Positions 8,184 to 18,600 of a stretch of 64,000 nt of DNA are shown here, piece by piece (position 1 is the stretch's first letter; every line of letters starts with the position of its first letter). The notes beneath the pieces were generated by a model. The model had not been told where the DNA came from and did not search any database. It saw nothing but the letters and a program-made list of their open reading frames with translations. The position numbers and the translations under genes are program-made. Origin of the DNA: an uncultured Desulfobacter sp. (GTDB lineage: Bacteria; Desulfobacterota; Desulfobacteria; Desulfobacterales; Desulfobacteraceae). The stretch lies in NCBI RefSeq assembly GCF_963677125.1, contig NZ_OY781882.1:318501-382500 (forward strand), written 5' to 3'.

Positions 8184-10838
8184 ATGAATTATCCTGTTTG
8201 GGAACTTTATACTGCCGGCGGCGGGCTTCTGATTGCCTTGATTGCTGTGGTTCATGTTTACGTTGCTCATTTTGCCGTGGGCGGCGGTCTTTTTTTGATA
8301 TGGGCGGAGAACAAAGCGTACAAAGAAAATTCAAATGTTCTTCTGGACTATGTGAAAAAACATACCAAATTTTTCCTTTTATTAACCATGGTTTTCGGCG
8401 GATTGACCGGCGTGGGGATATGGTTCACCATTTCATTGCTTAACCCGTCGGCCACATCCACACTGATTCATACCTTTGTCTTCGGGTGGGCCACGGAGTG
8501 GGTCTGTTTCGTGGGAGAGATCGTCGCCCTTTTTATCTATTTTTATACCTTCGGGAAAATGTCCCCTAAAAATCACCTTAAAATCGGGTGGCTATATTTT
8601 ATCTTTGCATGGCTTTCCCTTTTTCTGATTAACGGGATCATTGATTTTATGCTGACCCCTGGCCAGTGGCTTGAAAATCAAAGCTTCTGGTCCGGATTTT
8701 TTAATCCCACCATGTGGCCGGCAATGTTTTTCAGAACCTTTATTGCATTTATGTTTGCAGGTATCTTTGGGTTTTTAACAAGTATGTTCATTGAGGATAA
8801 AAAAGCGCGATCATTAATGAACAAGAGCTGCGCCGTCTGGACCTTGGTGCCCTTGGTCGGCATGCTTTTATCCGGGTACTGGTATTTTTCCATACTTCCG
8901 GAACCGGTGAAAATGATGGTGTTTAAAGGGTCTCCGGAGCTTTTACCCTATTTGACGACCTTTTATATCGGAACCGCAATTTTATTTGCCGGTGCGATTG
9001 TCCTGGCAATTTCTCTGCCTTTACCCGTCAAAAAAGTGTTGGCTTTTTTTATTCTGGCCATGGGGCTGGTTTATATGGGCGGATTTGAATTTTTAAGGGA
9101 AGGCAGCAGACGTCCTTGGGCCATTTACAATCATACCTATGCCAACGGCATCAAGAAAACAGAAATACCGCAAATAGAGAAAAACGGATTCTTAGCTACC
9201 GCAAAATGGGTGTTTAACCGAGAGATTACGCCGTTAAATTCCCTTGCCGCCGGACGGGAACTTTTTCGCAACCAGTGTTCGAGTTGTCATTCCGTTGGCG
9301 GGCCCATGAACGATATCCTGAAACTAACCCGGGGGATATCTGTGTACGGTATAGATTCCCGGTTGAACGGATGCGGAACAACCAGTCACTACATGCCGCC
9401 GTTCATGGGAACCCGGGATGAACGCTGGGCATTGGCAACATTTGTTGTGGAAGGGTTGAATGCGCAAAGAGCGGTCGCCGATACTGTGTTCCCCGCCCAG
9501 AATAAAACGGCAAAGATCCCTGACTTTAATGCGGATACCAGTGAATATGTGCTTTTAGCCTGGAATAACCTGGGGATGCACTGTATCTCGGACAGTGATC
9601 CGTTCTGGGTGCTGCTGCCCCCGGCCAATGATTTGTTTGCTCAGTTGATTAGGCGGGGAGACAGGCCAAAGGTGGTCACCGAAAATATCGAAATTACCTA
9701 CAAGGTGGAGCCCGGCTTTGAAAACCCCAGTGCCCATGTCAAGTTCTGGGAACATGCAAAGTCGATTTTCGGTGCCCAGCCGGAAAAAAATATCGGGCTT
9801 TCAGGCAATGGGGTTTCAGGAAACATGCACCTGTCAAAAGAGCTTCATGCCTTTGAAGCAACATTGATACCGGTTGTGCCGTACAATGATGACGGCAGTT
9901 ATAACCCCTATCCAATATTCACCATTACAGCCGTTGATAAGCAGACCGGCCAACAATTGGCACAAACCACTACTGTGGCCCCGACATCCACGGAGATGGG
10001 GTGTCGTAACTGTCACGGCGGCCAATGGCGGGTCAACGGTAAAGCCGGCTTCACCGATGAAACTTCGGGCAATATTTTGGCGGTTCATGACAAGCGGTCC
10101 GGCACCAACCTTTTGGAAATGGCCCAAAACGGTCAGCCCCAATTGTGCCAGTCCTGTCATGCGGATCCTGTACTGGGAACCAAAGGAAAACCTGGGCTGT
10201 TGAGCTTTCCGGCCGCCGTACATGGGTTTCATGCCAATTATCTGACCCAGCGCGGCACCGAAGCCTGTTTTAAATGCCATCCATCGCGGCCTGACGGACC
10301 CACCCAGTGTTTGAGAAGTGTTCATGCCAAAAACCTGGACTGCACCTCATGCCACGGTTTTTTGGAAGATCACGCCTTGACGTTGCTCAAAAAAGAGGAT
10401 CAGGACGGAAAGCCTGGTGCAAGGCGGCTGATGACCCATCTTAAGCCCCGCACCGTTGCATCCCTGGATCAAATTAAGCCACGCATTCCCTGGGTTAATG
10501 AACCGGACTGTCTCAATTGTCATGTCAATTTTACCCGGGCTGATGCAAAAACGGCAAATGGGTTTAATCAGTGGACGCAGGAGCTTTCAGCGCTTTACCG
10601 TCTGCGGCATGACAACACCGGAAAAATTATGTGCGAGGCCTGCCATGGTTCCACCCATGCCGTATATCCGGCAAACAATAAACTTGGCAGAGATCTGGAC
10701 AATGTCCAACCCCTGCAATACCAACAGAGCCGCAATCCCATCGGATCCAAACGCTGTTCTGTCTGTCATATCAATCCGGTAAGCAGACGGCCGAGACATC
10801 ACCCCATGCTGCCGTCGGCATCGGTTGAAGATTTTTAA
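8184..10838 (+). CDS. CydA-like membrane protein fused to an octahaem c-type cytochrome
   Basis: 884 residues in three parts. Residues 1-305 hold about eight membrane helices of the CydA type (HVYVAHFAVGGG; acidic residues in TEWVCFVGEIV). Residues about 350-430 look like a mono-haem c domain (CSSCH 365-369, possible Met ligand in YMPPFM). After a haem-free segment (450-600) come seven CXXCH sites: CRNCH 607, CQSCH 655, CFKCH 695, CTSCH 720, CLNCH 776, CEACH 817, CSVCH 858. Eight c haems imply that the C-terminal part faces the periplasm. Likely role: pass electrons from menaquinol through b haems to periplasmic or extracellular acceptors, or the reverse. The ATG at 8184 follows AAGGAGG; a start 30 bases earlier overlaps the previous gene. 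There is 1 bp to the upstream stop and 19 bp to the downstream chemoreceptor. Confidence 0.8.
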   Translation: MNYPVWELYTAGGGLLIALIAVVHVYVAHFAVGGGLFLIWAENKAYKENSNVLLDYVKKHTKFFLLLTMVFGGLTGVGIWFTISLLNPSATSTLIHTFVFGWATEWVCFVGEIVALFIYFYTFGKMSPKNHLKIGWLYFIFAWLSLFLINGIIDFMLTPGQWLENQSFWSGFFNPTMWPAMFFRTFIAFMFAGIFGFLTSMFIEDKKARSLMNKSCAVWTLVPLVGMLLSGYWYFSILPEPVKMMVFKGSPELLPYLTTFYIGTAILFAGAIVLAISLPLPVKKVLAFFILAMGLVYMGGFEFLREGSRRPWAIYNHTYANGIKKTEIPQIEKNGFLATAKWVFNREITPLNSLAAGRELFRNQCSSCHSVGGPMNDILKLTRGISVYGIDSRLNGCGTTSHYMPPFMGTRDERWALATFVVEGLNAQRAVADTVFPAQNKTAKIPDFNADTSEYVLLAWNNLGMHCISDSDPFWVLLPPANDLFAQLIRRGDRPKVVTENIEITYKVEPGFENPSAHVKFWEHAKSIFGAQPEKNIGLSGNGVSGNMHLSKELHAFEATLIPVVPYNDDGSYNPYPIFTITAVDKQTGQQLAQTTTVAPTSTEMGCRNCHGGQWRVNGKAGFTDETSGNILAVHDKRSGTNLLEMAQNGQPQLCQSCHADPVLGTKGKPGLLSFPAAVHGFHANYLTQRGTEACFKCHPSRPDGPTQCLRSVHAKNLDCTSCHGFLEDHALTLLKKEDQDGKPGARRLMTHLKPRTVASLDQIKPRIPWVNEPDCLNCHVNFTRADAKTANGFNQWTQELSALYRLRHDNTGKIMCEACHGSTHAVYPANNKLGRDLDNVQPLQYQQSRNPIGSKRCSVCHINPVSRRPRHHPMLPSASVEDF

Positions 10839-10857
10839 GACGCAAAGGAGCTGAACG

Positions 10858-13194
10858 ATGAAACTGAATACCAAGATTTTTTTTATTAGTCTGGTTGGAT
10901 TAAGTGTCATTTTGATTATCAGTTTATTGGCTGCCACCATCTATTTTAAACGGATCAAGGGGGCGCAGATCGAAAAAAACGCAAAGGCGGCCCAAAGACA
11001 ATTCGAGATGGCCATGGAGGCTAAAAAAAAGGTGTGGCTGACCAATGCACTACAAGTGGCATCCAATGACAACATCAAAAAAGCGATCTTGGAAAATGAC
11101 CGAAAGCTTGCTGACAGAACATTAAAACGTCTGGGCAAGACATTTAAGGAGAATACCGGATTTAAAAATGTTCAGGTTCATTTGATCGATAAAAATCTCC
11201 ATTCGTTTTACAAATCCTGGGCCTCTGATTCATATGGGCAAGCCCTTGGATATTCCAAGGGCTATGCCCAGGTCAAAAACACCTTAAAGTCTGATGTTGC
11301 CATGGAAGTATCCGGCAAAGGGGTTCGTCTGAAAGGTTTGTTCCCCATTATGGATAACGGTCAATTTCTTGGAATTGCCAATTTTGAGGGGGGATTGAAC
11401 TCTATTAAGCGTACATTGAAACCCCATGACCTTGAATTTATTTACTTTATGAATGCCAACGATCTGGATGTGGCCAAGGGCATGGGGGGGAAACCCAGGG
11501 TGGCTGAGTTCATTTTAAATCAAAAGGATGTGGATGAACAGTATTGGGCCTATCTTCAAAAAACTGGAATTTTAAATAAGATTTTGGGTGCGCCATTTTT
11601 TCTGGACCGTGAGTACCTTAGCATTAAAGGTCAGTTTAAAAGCTTTGCCGAATCAACGACAGGGCTGTATGTGCTTGGAATGAAAAACAAAATTGCCATG
11701 GAAAATGTTAATGCATTAAAAAAATTAATTGTTACCATATTCAGCCTGTTATTCGGCATTTTTTTAGTGTTTATTGTCAGCCTGGTCTTTTTTATGCAGA
11801 GAAGTGTTGTGAGGCCTATTAAAACCATTGCTGACGGCATGAAGGACATTGCCGAGGGAGATGGGGATTTGACCAAGCGGTTGAACGTCGTTTCCCGGGA
11901 TGAAATAGGACAACTCAGCCGTGAATTTAACATTTTTATCGAAAAGTTGGATCACTTAATCTGGGATGTCAATGACAGGAATCAGAATTTGGGCCTGGTC
12001 TCCAATGAACTGTCCGGTGTTGCCGCGATGATGACGGCCAATGCCGCTAAAGTGTCCACCCAGGCCAATGCCGTTGCCGGTGCCGCTGAGGAGATGAATT
12101 CAAATATGAATACTGTGGCGGCGGCCGTGGAACAGGCCACGGTCAGCGCAAGTCATATCGCGGCGGCCACCGAAGAGATGACGGCTTCAATCAATGAAAT
12201 TTCCCAAAATACAAGTAAAACCAGACAGATCACCGACCAGGCGGTTATAGATGCCGGCAGTGCCTCGGATAAGATTTCGGATCTGCAAACCTCTGCCCAG
12301 GACATCGGAAATTTTTTGAACACCATCCAGGAGATCAGTGAACAAACCAATCTTTTGGCCTTAAATGCCACCATTGAAGCGGCCAGGGCAGGGGAGGCAG
12401 GCAAAGGCTTTGCCGTGGTCGCCGACGAGATCAAGCAGTTGGCCGGCCAGACATCCAAAGCCACTGTGGATATCCAAGAAAAGGTTGAAAATATTCAGGG
12501 AGTCAGCAGCCAGGCCGTGGAGGAGATCGGCAGGGTAGTCTCGATTATTGATGACGTAGACGGGCAGGTGAATTCGGTTGCTGCATCCATAGAGGAGCAG
12601 ACCGCAACAACCGAAGATATTTCATCCAATCTCCAGCAGGTCTCTGCGGGGGTTTCCGATATCCAGGAAACCATTATTCTTGCCAATGATATTTCTAACC
12701 GGATTGCCCAGGAAATACATGTGGTGAAAGAATCTTCTGAAGAGATGAGTGAGTACAGCCGAAATGTTGAAAATGATGCGGAGAGCCAGAACCAAATGGC
12801 CGTTGATGTCATTGAGATGATGAGCCGGTTTAAGATGATTCACAAAGGGTTTCATGCCGCCCCTGTCAAGCGCACCCATAGCGTGTGGAAAAAGAAGCTG
12901 TCAAATCTGTTATCCGGCAAGCAGGAAGATATCAGTATGGATCAAATGACAGATTATCGTCGTTGTGAATTTGGCCAGTGGTATTTTGGTCCGGGAATGG
13001 AAAAGTATGCAAAAAGTCAAGGCTATAAAGAACTTGGGGAAATACATGAAAAGGTGCATGAGATAGGCGGCCGGGTGGCAACGCTTTTTAACGCAGGGAA
13101 CATCGGTGATGCCCATGATCTTTTCAAGGAATATGGGCAGGTTACCACACAATTATTTGAGTTGCTGGATGGACTGGAACAACAGACTTCATAG
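10858..13194 (+). CDS. Methyl-accepting chemotaxis protein with C-terminal CZB-like domain
   Basis: 778 residues. Membrane helix at about 8-30, a large periplasmic Cache-like sensor (35-285), second helix (288-313), HAMP (about 315-370), a long coiled-coil signalling domain with the conserved tip EQTNLLALNATIEAARAGEA (about 495-515), and a C-terminal CZB-like zinc/redox-sensing domain (694-775) with RRCEFGQWYFGPG and EIHEKVHEIG. The usual first His of CZB is not evident. It signals to CheA/CheW. The gene follows the octahaem protein by 19 bp with AAAGGAG before the ATG, so it is probably co-transcribed with that electron-transfer complex. This suggests taxis toward redox conditions or an electron acceptor (inference). 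Confidence 0.9.
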   Translation: MKLNTKIFFISLVGLSVILIISLLAATIYFKRIKGAQIEKNAKAAQRQFEMAMEAKKKVWLTNALQVASNDNIKKAILENDRKLADRTLKRLGKTFKENTGFKNVQVHLIDKNLHSFYKSWASDSYGQALGYSKGYAQVKNTLKSDVAMEVSGKGVRLKGLFPIMDNGQFLGIANFEGGLNSIKRTLKPHDLEFIYFMNANDLDVAKGMGGKPRVAEFILNQKDVDEQYWAYLQKTGILNKILGAPFFLDREYLSIKGQFKSFAESTTGLYVLGMKNKIAMENVNALKKLIVTIFSLLFGIFLVFIVSLVFFMQRSVVRPIKTIADGMKDIAEGDGDLTKRLNVVSRDEIGQLSREFNIFIEKLDHLIWDVNDRNQNLGLVSNELSGVAAMMTANAAKVSTQANAVAGAAEEMNSNMNTVAAAVEQATVSASHIAAATEEMTASINEISQNTSKTRQITDQAVIDAGSASDKISDLQTSAQDIGNFLNTIQEISEQTNLLALNATIEAARAGEAGKGFAVVADEIKQLAGQTSKATVDIQEKVENIQGVSSQAVEEIGRVVSIIDDVDGQVNSVAASIEEQTATTEDISSNLQQVSAGVSDIQETIILANDISNRIAQEIHVVKESSEEMSEYSRNVENDAESQNQMAVDVIEMMSRFKMIHKGFHAAPVKRTHSVWKKKLSNLLSGKQEDISMDQMTDYRRCEFGQWYFGPGMEKYAKSQGYKELGEIHEKVHEIGGRVATLFNAGNIGDAHDLFKEYGQVTTQLFELLDGLEQQTS

Positions 13195-13211
13195 GGTTTC
13201 AAACCTTGTAA

Positions 13212-14075
13212 TTATTCATGCAACCTGCTGTAAAATCTGTTGTATATGATTGTCAGCAGTAAAGCAAAAACCATAGCAGACAGCCCAATGGCGACACTGT
13301 AATAAACAGATGTGGTCAGGGACAATCGCATTAAAAGGGTGGCCAGCGCGTAGCCTGAATTTCTGAACACCGCTTGAAATTGGGGCAACACGCCCTGTGC
13401 CAGGAACACCATGAGGATATCGGAAAAAATTAGTACCGTGTAAAAAGATTGGAGAAAATCAAATCCGTTTAATTTTTGGCTTATCAGGCAAAGATCCAAT
13501 ACCCCCATACCGAAAAAAATGAGAAGTATGCAAAATGCTACCGTTTTTTTTGCCGATATAAATCGGTTCAGGCATGGGCCCGTCACAACTGTCTTGTCGC
13601 GTTTGTCAGGTTTGGTTAATACGATTCGATAGCAACCCAGCAAACCAAAAATGGCCAGCGCCCCAAATCCGTATGCGAAAATATGATATACCACATCTGC
13701 GTGATGTGTTAGCGATAATGGCTCTGTCAGATCAGACAACTGCTTGAAAGCATTCCTTAAAAAGATTAAAGCCAAAATTTCAAATTGCTTGCCTAACGCC
13801 CGGGACATGGATTCGGGCAGGGTGAATATCATGGAAATAATTTCCATGTATAAAACCAGAAGAAATGCAATATATATGGCCGTAAAATGGCTGTGGGATA
13901 TATGCGTGGCCAGCATTTTGGGCAGCAGGCCTTGTCGGTTGAATTCAATTAAGATAAGACTGGTTAAAAAAATTAGAATTAAAAGATTCGACGCCGTTTT
14001 ATACGTGGTTTCCAAGTGCCAAAACCGCTTTAAAGCGTCTAAGGTATGTGTACACGCGGCAATAAGGTTTATCAT
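13212..14075 (-). CDS. Integral membrane protein, unknown function
   Basis: 287 residues with about seven or eight hydrophobic helices and short loops (for example LLILIFLTSLILIEF, AIYIAFLLVLYMEIISMIF, FGALAIFGLLGCYRIVL). No motif that I recognise, and no signal peptide. A histidine-rich loop (LATHISHSHF, LTHHADVVYH) is the only notable feature. It is convergent with the chemoreceptor (17-bp gap), so not in that operon. Tentative start: the ATG at the 14075 end is the only early Met before the first helix. Confidence 0.6.
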   Translation of the reverse strand: MINLIAACTHTLDALKRFWHLETTYKTASNLLILIFLTSLILIEFNRQGLLPKMLATHISHSHFTAIYIAFLLVLYMEIISMIFTLPESMSRALGKQFEILALIFLRNAFKQLSDLTEPLSLTHHADVVYHIFAYGFGALAIFGLLGCYRIVLTKPDKRDKTVVTGPCLNRFISAKKTVAFCILLIFFGMGVLDLCLISQKLNGFDFLQSFYTVLIFSDILMVFLAQGVLPQFQAVFRNSGYALATLLMRLSLTTSVYYSVAIGLSAMVFALLLTIIYNRFYSRLHE

Positions 14076-14436
14076 GGCTATCCGATTTTAAATTGTTGGT
14101 AGTGAATTTTGGGGTCCCGTAAATCCGGGGGCCGTTCGATATTTTATCCCAAGAAACCATAGCATAGCATGTTTTAACGCATTTTATAAAAATAACATTC
14201 CAGCAAAAGTAAAATAGTGGTATTTTTAAATAGATTAAGAAACAGGTAAAATACAATTTCTAATTGCCCGCTGATCTTAAAAGTTCTGTAGCATATGCTG
14301 TTAATTACTGTATTCAGGCTGTATCTGCCTTTCTTGTCATAAATTTTAGTCGATGACGTATCCAACGGCTGCGACAATAGTTTCGCGGCTAAAAATTCTT
14401 CAGTATCGACACTTGGAAGAAAACAGGGAAATATAG
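14076..14436. other. Intergenic region between divergent genes
   Basis: No coding region supported. It must hold promoters for the membrane protein (minus) and the HD-GYP gene (plus). No clear repeat, operator or terminator seen. Confidence 0.4.
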
Positions 14437-15561
14437 ATGATAAAAAATGAAACGGCGAAAGAGACAATACTCATTGTGGATGACACGCCTGATAATTTGG
14501 CTGTCTTGGGCGAACTGCTGATGCCCCATTATCAAGTCCGTGTTGCCAATTCGGGTCCTAAAGCCCTTACCGCAGCCGGCACCGAGCCCCTGCCTGACCT
14601 TATCTTACTTGATATCATGATGCCGGAAATGGACGGATATGAGGTCATAAAATACCTGAAAGACAATCCCAGAACAAGTGATATTCCTGTTATTTTTATA
14701 ACGGCGCTGGATACATGCGAAGACGAGGCCAAAGGGTTTGATCTCGGTGCCAGGGACTATATATCCAAGCCGGTTCGCGCACCTATTTTGCTGGCCAGGG
14801 TTAAGGGGCAACTTGAGATCAAGGCAGCCCGGGACATACTGCGTAACCAGAACAACTGGCTTGAATTGGAAATTCAACGGCGAATTCGCCAGTATCAAAA
14901 AGTCCAGGACATCAGTATGCGGGCTTTGGCCAGCCTGGCTGAAGCCAGGGATGACGAAACGGGCAATCACATTCTGCGTACACAAAACTATTTAAAAGTT
15001 TTAGCTGAAGAACTGGCCAAACACTTTAAATATGCCGACGTTCTTACAGAACAGACCATTGAAATTTATACAAAGGCGGCCCCGCTTCACGATATTGGTA
15101 AAGTGGGTATTCCAGACCATGTTCTATATAAGCCGGGCAAACTTACCCCGGAAGAGTGGGAAATTATGAAAACCCATGCCCAGATAGGTGCTGACGCCAT
15201 TCGGCGGGCCGTCGGCAATGAAGAAGATAAAGAGGCGGTAGATTTCCTATATGTGGCCATGGACATTGCAGGGTTTCACCATGAAAAGTGGGACGGTAGC
15301 GGTTACCCCAAAGGGCTGACTTCAAACCATATTCCACTGGCGGCAAGACTGATGGCATTGACCGATGTGTTTGATGCACTGATCAGTGACCGGGTTTATA
15401 AATCTGCGTACCCCATGGATGTCACCATAAAAATAATTAATGAGGGCCGCGGAACACACTTTGATCCGGATATCGTCGATGCATTTAACCGGCGGGTGGA
15501 CGATTTTGAGAATATTGCTGCCCGTTATAAGGAGCAGCAGGTCCCTAAGGACCGCAAATAG
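14437..15561 (+). CDS. Response regulator with HD-GYP domain (c-di-GMP phosphodiesterase)
   Basis: 374 residues. Receiver domain 10-125 with phospho-acceptor D59 (DLILLDIMMPEMDG) and K111. A coiled-coil linker leads to an HD-GYP domain (about 160-360) with HDIGKVGIPD (HD at 218-219), HH at 281-282 and GYP at 289-291, so the catalytic set looks intact. It would hydrolyse cyclic di-GMP when phosphorylated. It is followed 65 bp later by a 1301-aa hybrid kinase on the same strand, the probable phosphate source. AGGGAA before the ATG serves as ribosome-binding site. Confidence 0.93.
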   Translation: MIKNETAKETILIVDDTPDNLAVLGELLMPHYQVRVANSGPKALTAAGTEPLPDLILLDIMMPEMDGYEVIKYLKDNPRTSDIPVIFITALDTCEDEAKGFDLGARDYISKPVRAPILLARVKGQLEIKAARDILRNQNNWLELEIQRRIRQYQKVQDISMRALASLAEARDDETGNHILRTQNYLKVLAEELAKHFKYADVLTEQTIEIYTKAAPLHDIGKVGIPDHVLYKPGKLTPEEWEIMKTHAQIGADAIRRAVGNEEDKEAVDFLYVAMDIAGFHHEKWDGSGYPKGLTSNHIPLAARLMALTDVFDALISDRVYKSAYPMDVTIKIINEGRGTHFDPDIVDAFNRRVDDFENIAARYKEQQVPKDRK

Positions 15562-15567
15562 CTTTTT

Positions 15568-15613
15568 CGTTCAGACGCTATTGCATGCCAGAACGAAAAC
15601 TTGGAAATTTTTA
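15568..15613. repeat. Family B repeat remnant
   Basis: The short gap holds CGTTCAGACGCTAT followed by GAACGAAAACTTGGAAATTT. These match the right-end and left-end termini of the family B element (47619, 56313, 59759), brought together without the middle; probably an internal deletion product. Confidence 0.5.
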
Positions 15614-15626
15614 GGGTCGCGTTAAT

Positions 15627-18600
15627 ATGCTTAAATATATTTTACCATTGATCTGTTTGCTGATTGTGCTGTTACTTGACGCAGGTGTTGCCTGTGTTGT
15701 CGGGGTTGCCGTTATCTGCTTTGCTTTATTTCAAAATTTGTATAAGCAAAAAAATATCCAGGTCATGGAGATTGATCCGGCACAAAAAATTGCAGATCAG
15801 CGTTTTGAATCGTTGAGCAATAACATACCCGGCGGATTTGTTTTCCAGTTTACCATATTTACTGATGGGACAAGGGAGTTTTCATACATCAGTCAGGGGG
15901 TGCAAAAACTGTTTAATTGTTCTCCTGAGCAGATCATCAAAGAGCCGTCTCTTATATTGTCATGCATGGATAAAAATTCTAAAATTCGTTTTCGTCATGT
16001 CATGTCACACAATGCCGAAAAATTGTCCGCTGTTACCGAAGAATTTAAATTTGATCTGGACAATGATCAGTGTTTGTGGATGCAGTTCAATGCCCATCCG
16101 GTCAGAGAATCAGATGGACGAATTGTTTGGGATGGTGTGGGGATCGATATTACCGGACATAAAAAAGCGGAATTCAATTTGCGGCAAAGTGAAGAACGGT
16201 TTCGCAAGATTTTCAGCGAATCAAGCTCTCCAGTGTTTCTAATGGAAAATCTACGGTTTATTGATGCTAACCAAGCGGCATTGGAGCTTTTAGGATATGA
16301 CTCGTCGGTGCAATTGCGCGGGACTGCTCCCGAAGATATATCTCCCAAATATCAACCAGACGGGAAATTAACCAAAGAAAAAGCAAAGGAGGTCCACGAA
16401 GTCGCCTCTAAACGGGGAAGCCATCGTTTTGAATGGGAGCATGTCAAAAAGGACGGCACCCATTTTTTTGTGGAGGTGACGTTAACACCCATACGGTTCG
16501 AAGCCAGGGTGCTCTTTCATGTTTCATGGTCGGACATCTCGGAACGTAAACAGATGGAAAGCCGGTTAAAGGAATTTGAAGCCATCGTCAACTCATCAGA
16601 CGATGCCATAATTTCCAAAACCATATACGGCACGGTCCTTAGCTGGAATAAGGGCGCAGAAAAAATTTTTGGATACAAGGCTGATGAAATCATTGGGCGG
16701 CCCATCAAACGACTGTTTCCCTACGATCTATGGATCAAGGAACAAAAAATTCTTGAAAAAATAAAACAGGGTATCAATATTGAGCACTTTGAAACCCGGC
16801 GGCTGCGCAAAGATGGTGCCGTGATTGATGTATCCGTAACTATTTCTCCCATATACGATAAAGATGGGGAGGTGTGGGCAGCTTCAAAGATTGCCAGGGA
16901 TATCACAGAGAAAAAGCAGATTGGCTTTTTACTTGAAGAGCAGCGACGGCAATTTAAAACCCTTTTGGAAACCATTCCGGATCTTGTATGGCTCAAAGAC
17001 AATGACGGTGTGTTTCTTTTCTGCAATCAGCGCTTTGAAGCAATGTTCGGGGCAAAAGCTGAACAGATTGTGGGAAAAACCGACTATGATTTTTTTGATC
17101 AAGAGATGGCGGACGCTTTCAGACAGGGGGACAGGGCCGCCATGCAGGCCGGCAAGGCCACCATGAACGAAGCGTGGGTAACCTTCCTTTCGGATGGCCA
17201 TATGGAATTGTTGGAAACCATTAAGACCCCATTGATGAATCAAAAGAATGAAATCATCGGTGTCTTGGGAATTGCCCACGACATCACGGCAAGGACCCGT
17301 AACGAAGAGCACTTACGTAAATTTTCCCTGGCCGTGGAGCAAAGTGCCAATGCCGTTGTCATCACTGACCGGAACAGCAATATAGAATACGTCAATCAGC
17401 GCTTCACAGAGATGACCGGGTATTCCAGAGATGATGTGATCGGAAAAACACCACGTATCATTAACTCAGATCGAACACCCAAAGAAACCTATGAACAGTT
17501 GTGGGATGCCCTGGGGAAAGGAAAATCTTGGAGCGGCGAATTTATAAATACACGTAAAAACGGTGAACAGTATTTTGAATCTGCGGTCATCACCCCCTTG
17601 CGTGATAAAGACGGTATCGTGACCCATTTTGTGGCGATTAAAGAGGACATCACAGAGAAAAAACAGATCGAACAAGAGCTCAGCGATCACCGCCAGCATT
17701 TGGAAAAATTGGTGAAATCGAGAACCGTAGAACTTGAGGCTGCCAAGCTTCAGGCCGAAACCGCCAATCAGGCCAAAAGTACCTTCCTGGCCAACATGAG
17801 TCATGAAATCAGGACGCCGATGAATGCTATTATCGGGTTTGCCCATCTGATCCGCGGGCATATCAAGGATGAGGAGCCACAAGAGATGGTGTCCAAGATC
17901 ATCCGCTCCGGGAAACATCTGCTGGGGATTATTAATGACATACTTGATTTGTCAAAAATTGAAGAGGAGGCTTTAATTTTGGAAGAGACCACTTTTTTAA
18001 CGTCCGCCATCATTGATAATGTCTGCAACATGATACAGGACCCGATTTTCCAAAAAGGGCTTCAGTTAACCGTTAACAACGACCCTGAATTGGATACGCT
18101 GCCTGTTATCGGAGACCCCCTGCGCCTTAGACAGATACTGGTCAATTACCTTGGCAATGCTGTGAAGTTTACTGAAAGGGGCAGGATTACCTTGAATGCC
18201 GTTGTTTCCCAAAAGCGAGCCCATGACGTTAAGTTACGCTTTGAGGTTCAGGATACCGGGATCGGTATAAGTGATGAACAAAAAAATACAGTATTTGATT
18301 CATTTGTACAGGCCGATTCCCAAACGACTCGTAAACATGGCGGGACGGGCCTTGGGCTTGCCATCTCCAGGCAATTGGCGCGCATGATGGGTGGAGATGC
18401 CGGTGTTGAGAGCGAGCTTGGAAAGGGCAGCACCTTCTGGTTTACCGCAGTATTCAAACTTGGCGATGCTGAAGACCTCAAGACAGACGTCGGTGAAGCA
18501 CTGGCAAAACTGCGGGAAAATGCCCGTGTTCTTCTGGTAGAGGACAATGAAATCAATCAGGAGGTGGCCAAAACTATTCTTGAAGAGTTAGGGCTGTCTG

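Noticed and set aside
10836..10858. GACGCAAAG near the chemoreceptor start as part of a cyclic di-GMP riboswitch
   Set aside because: It is in a 19-bp gap directly after a gene, with no room for the aptamer; the rest of the GEMM motif is missing.
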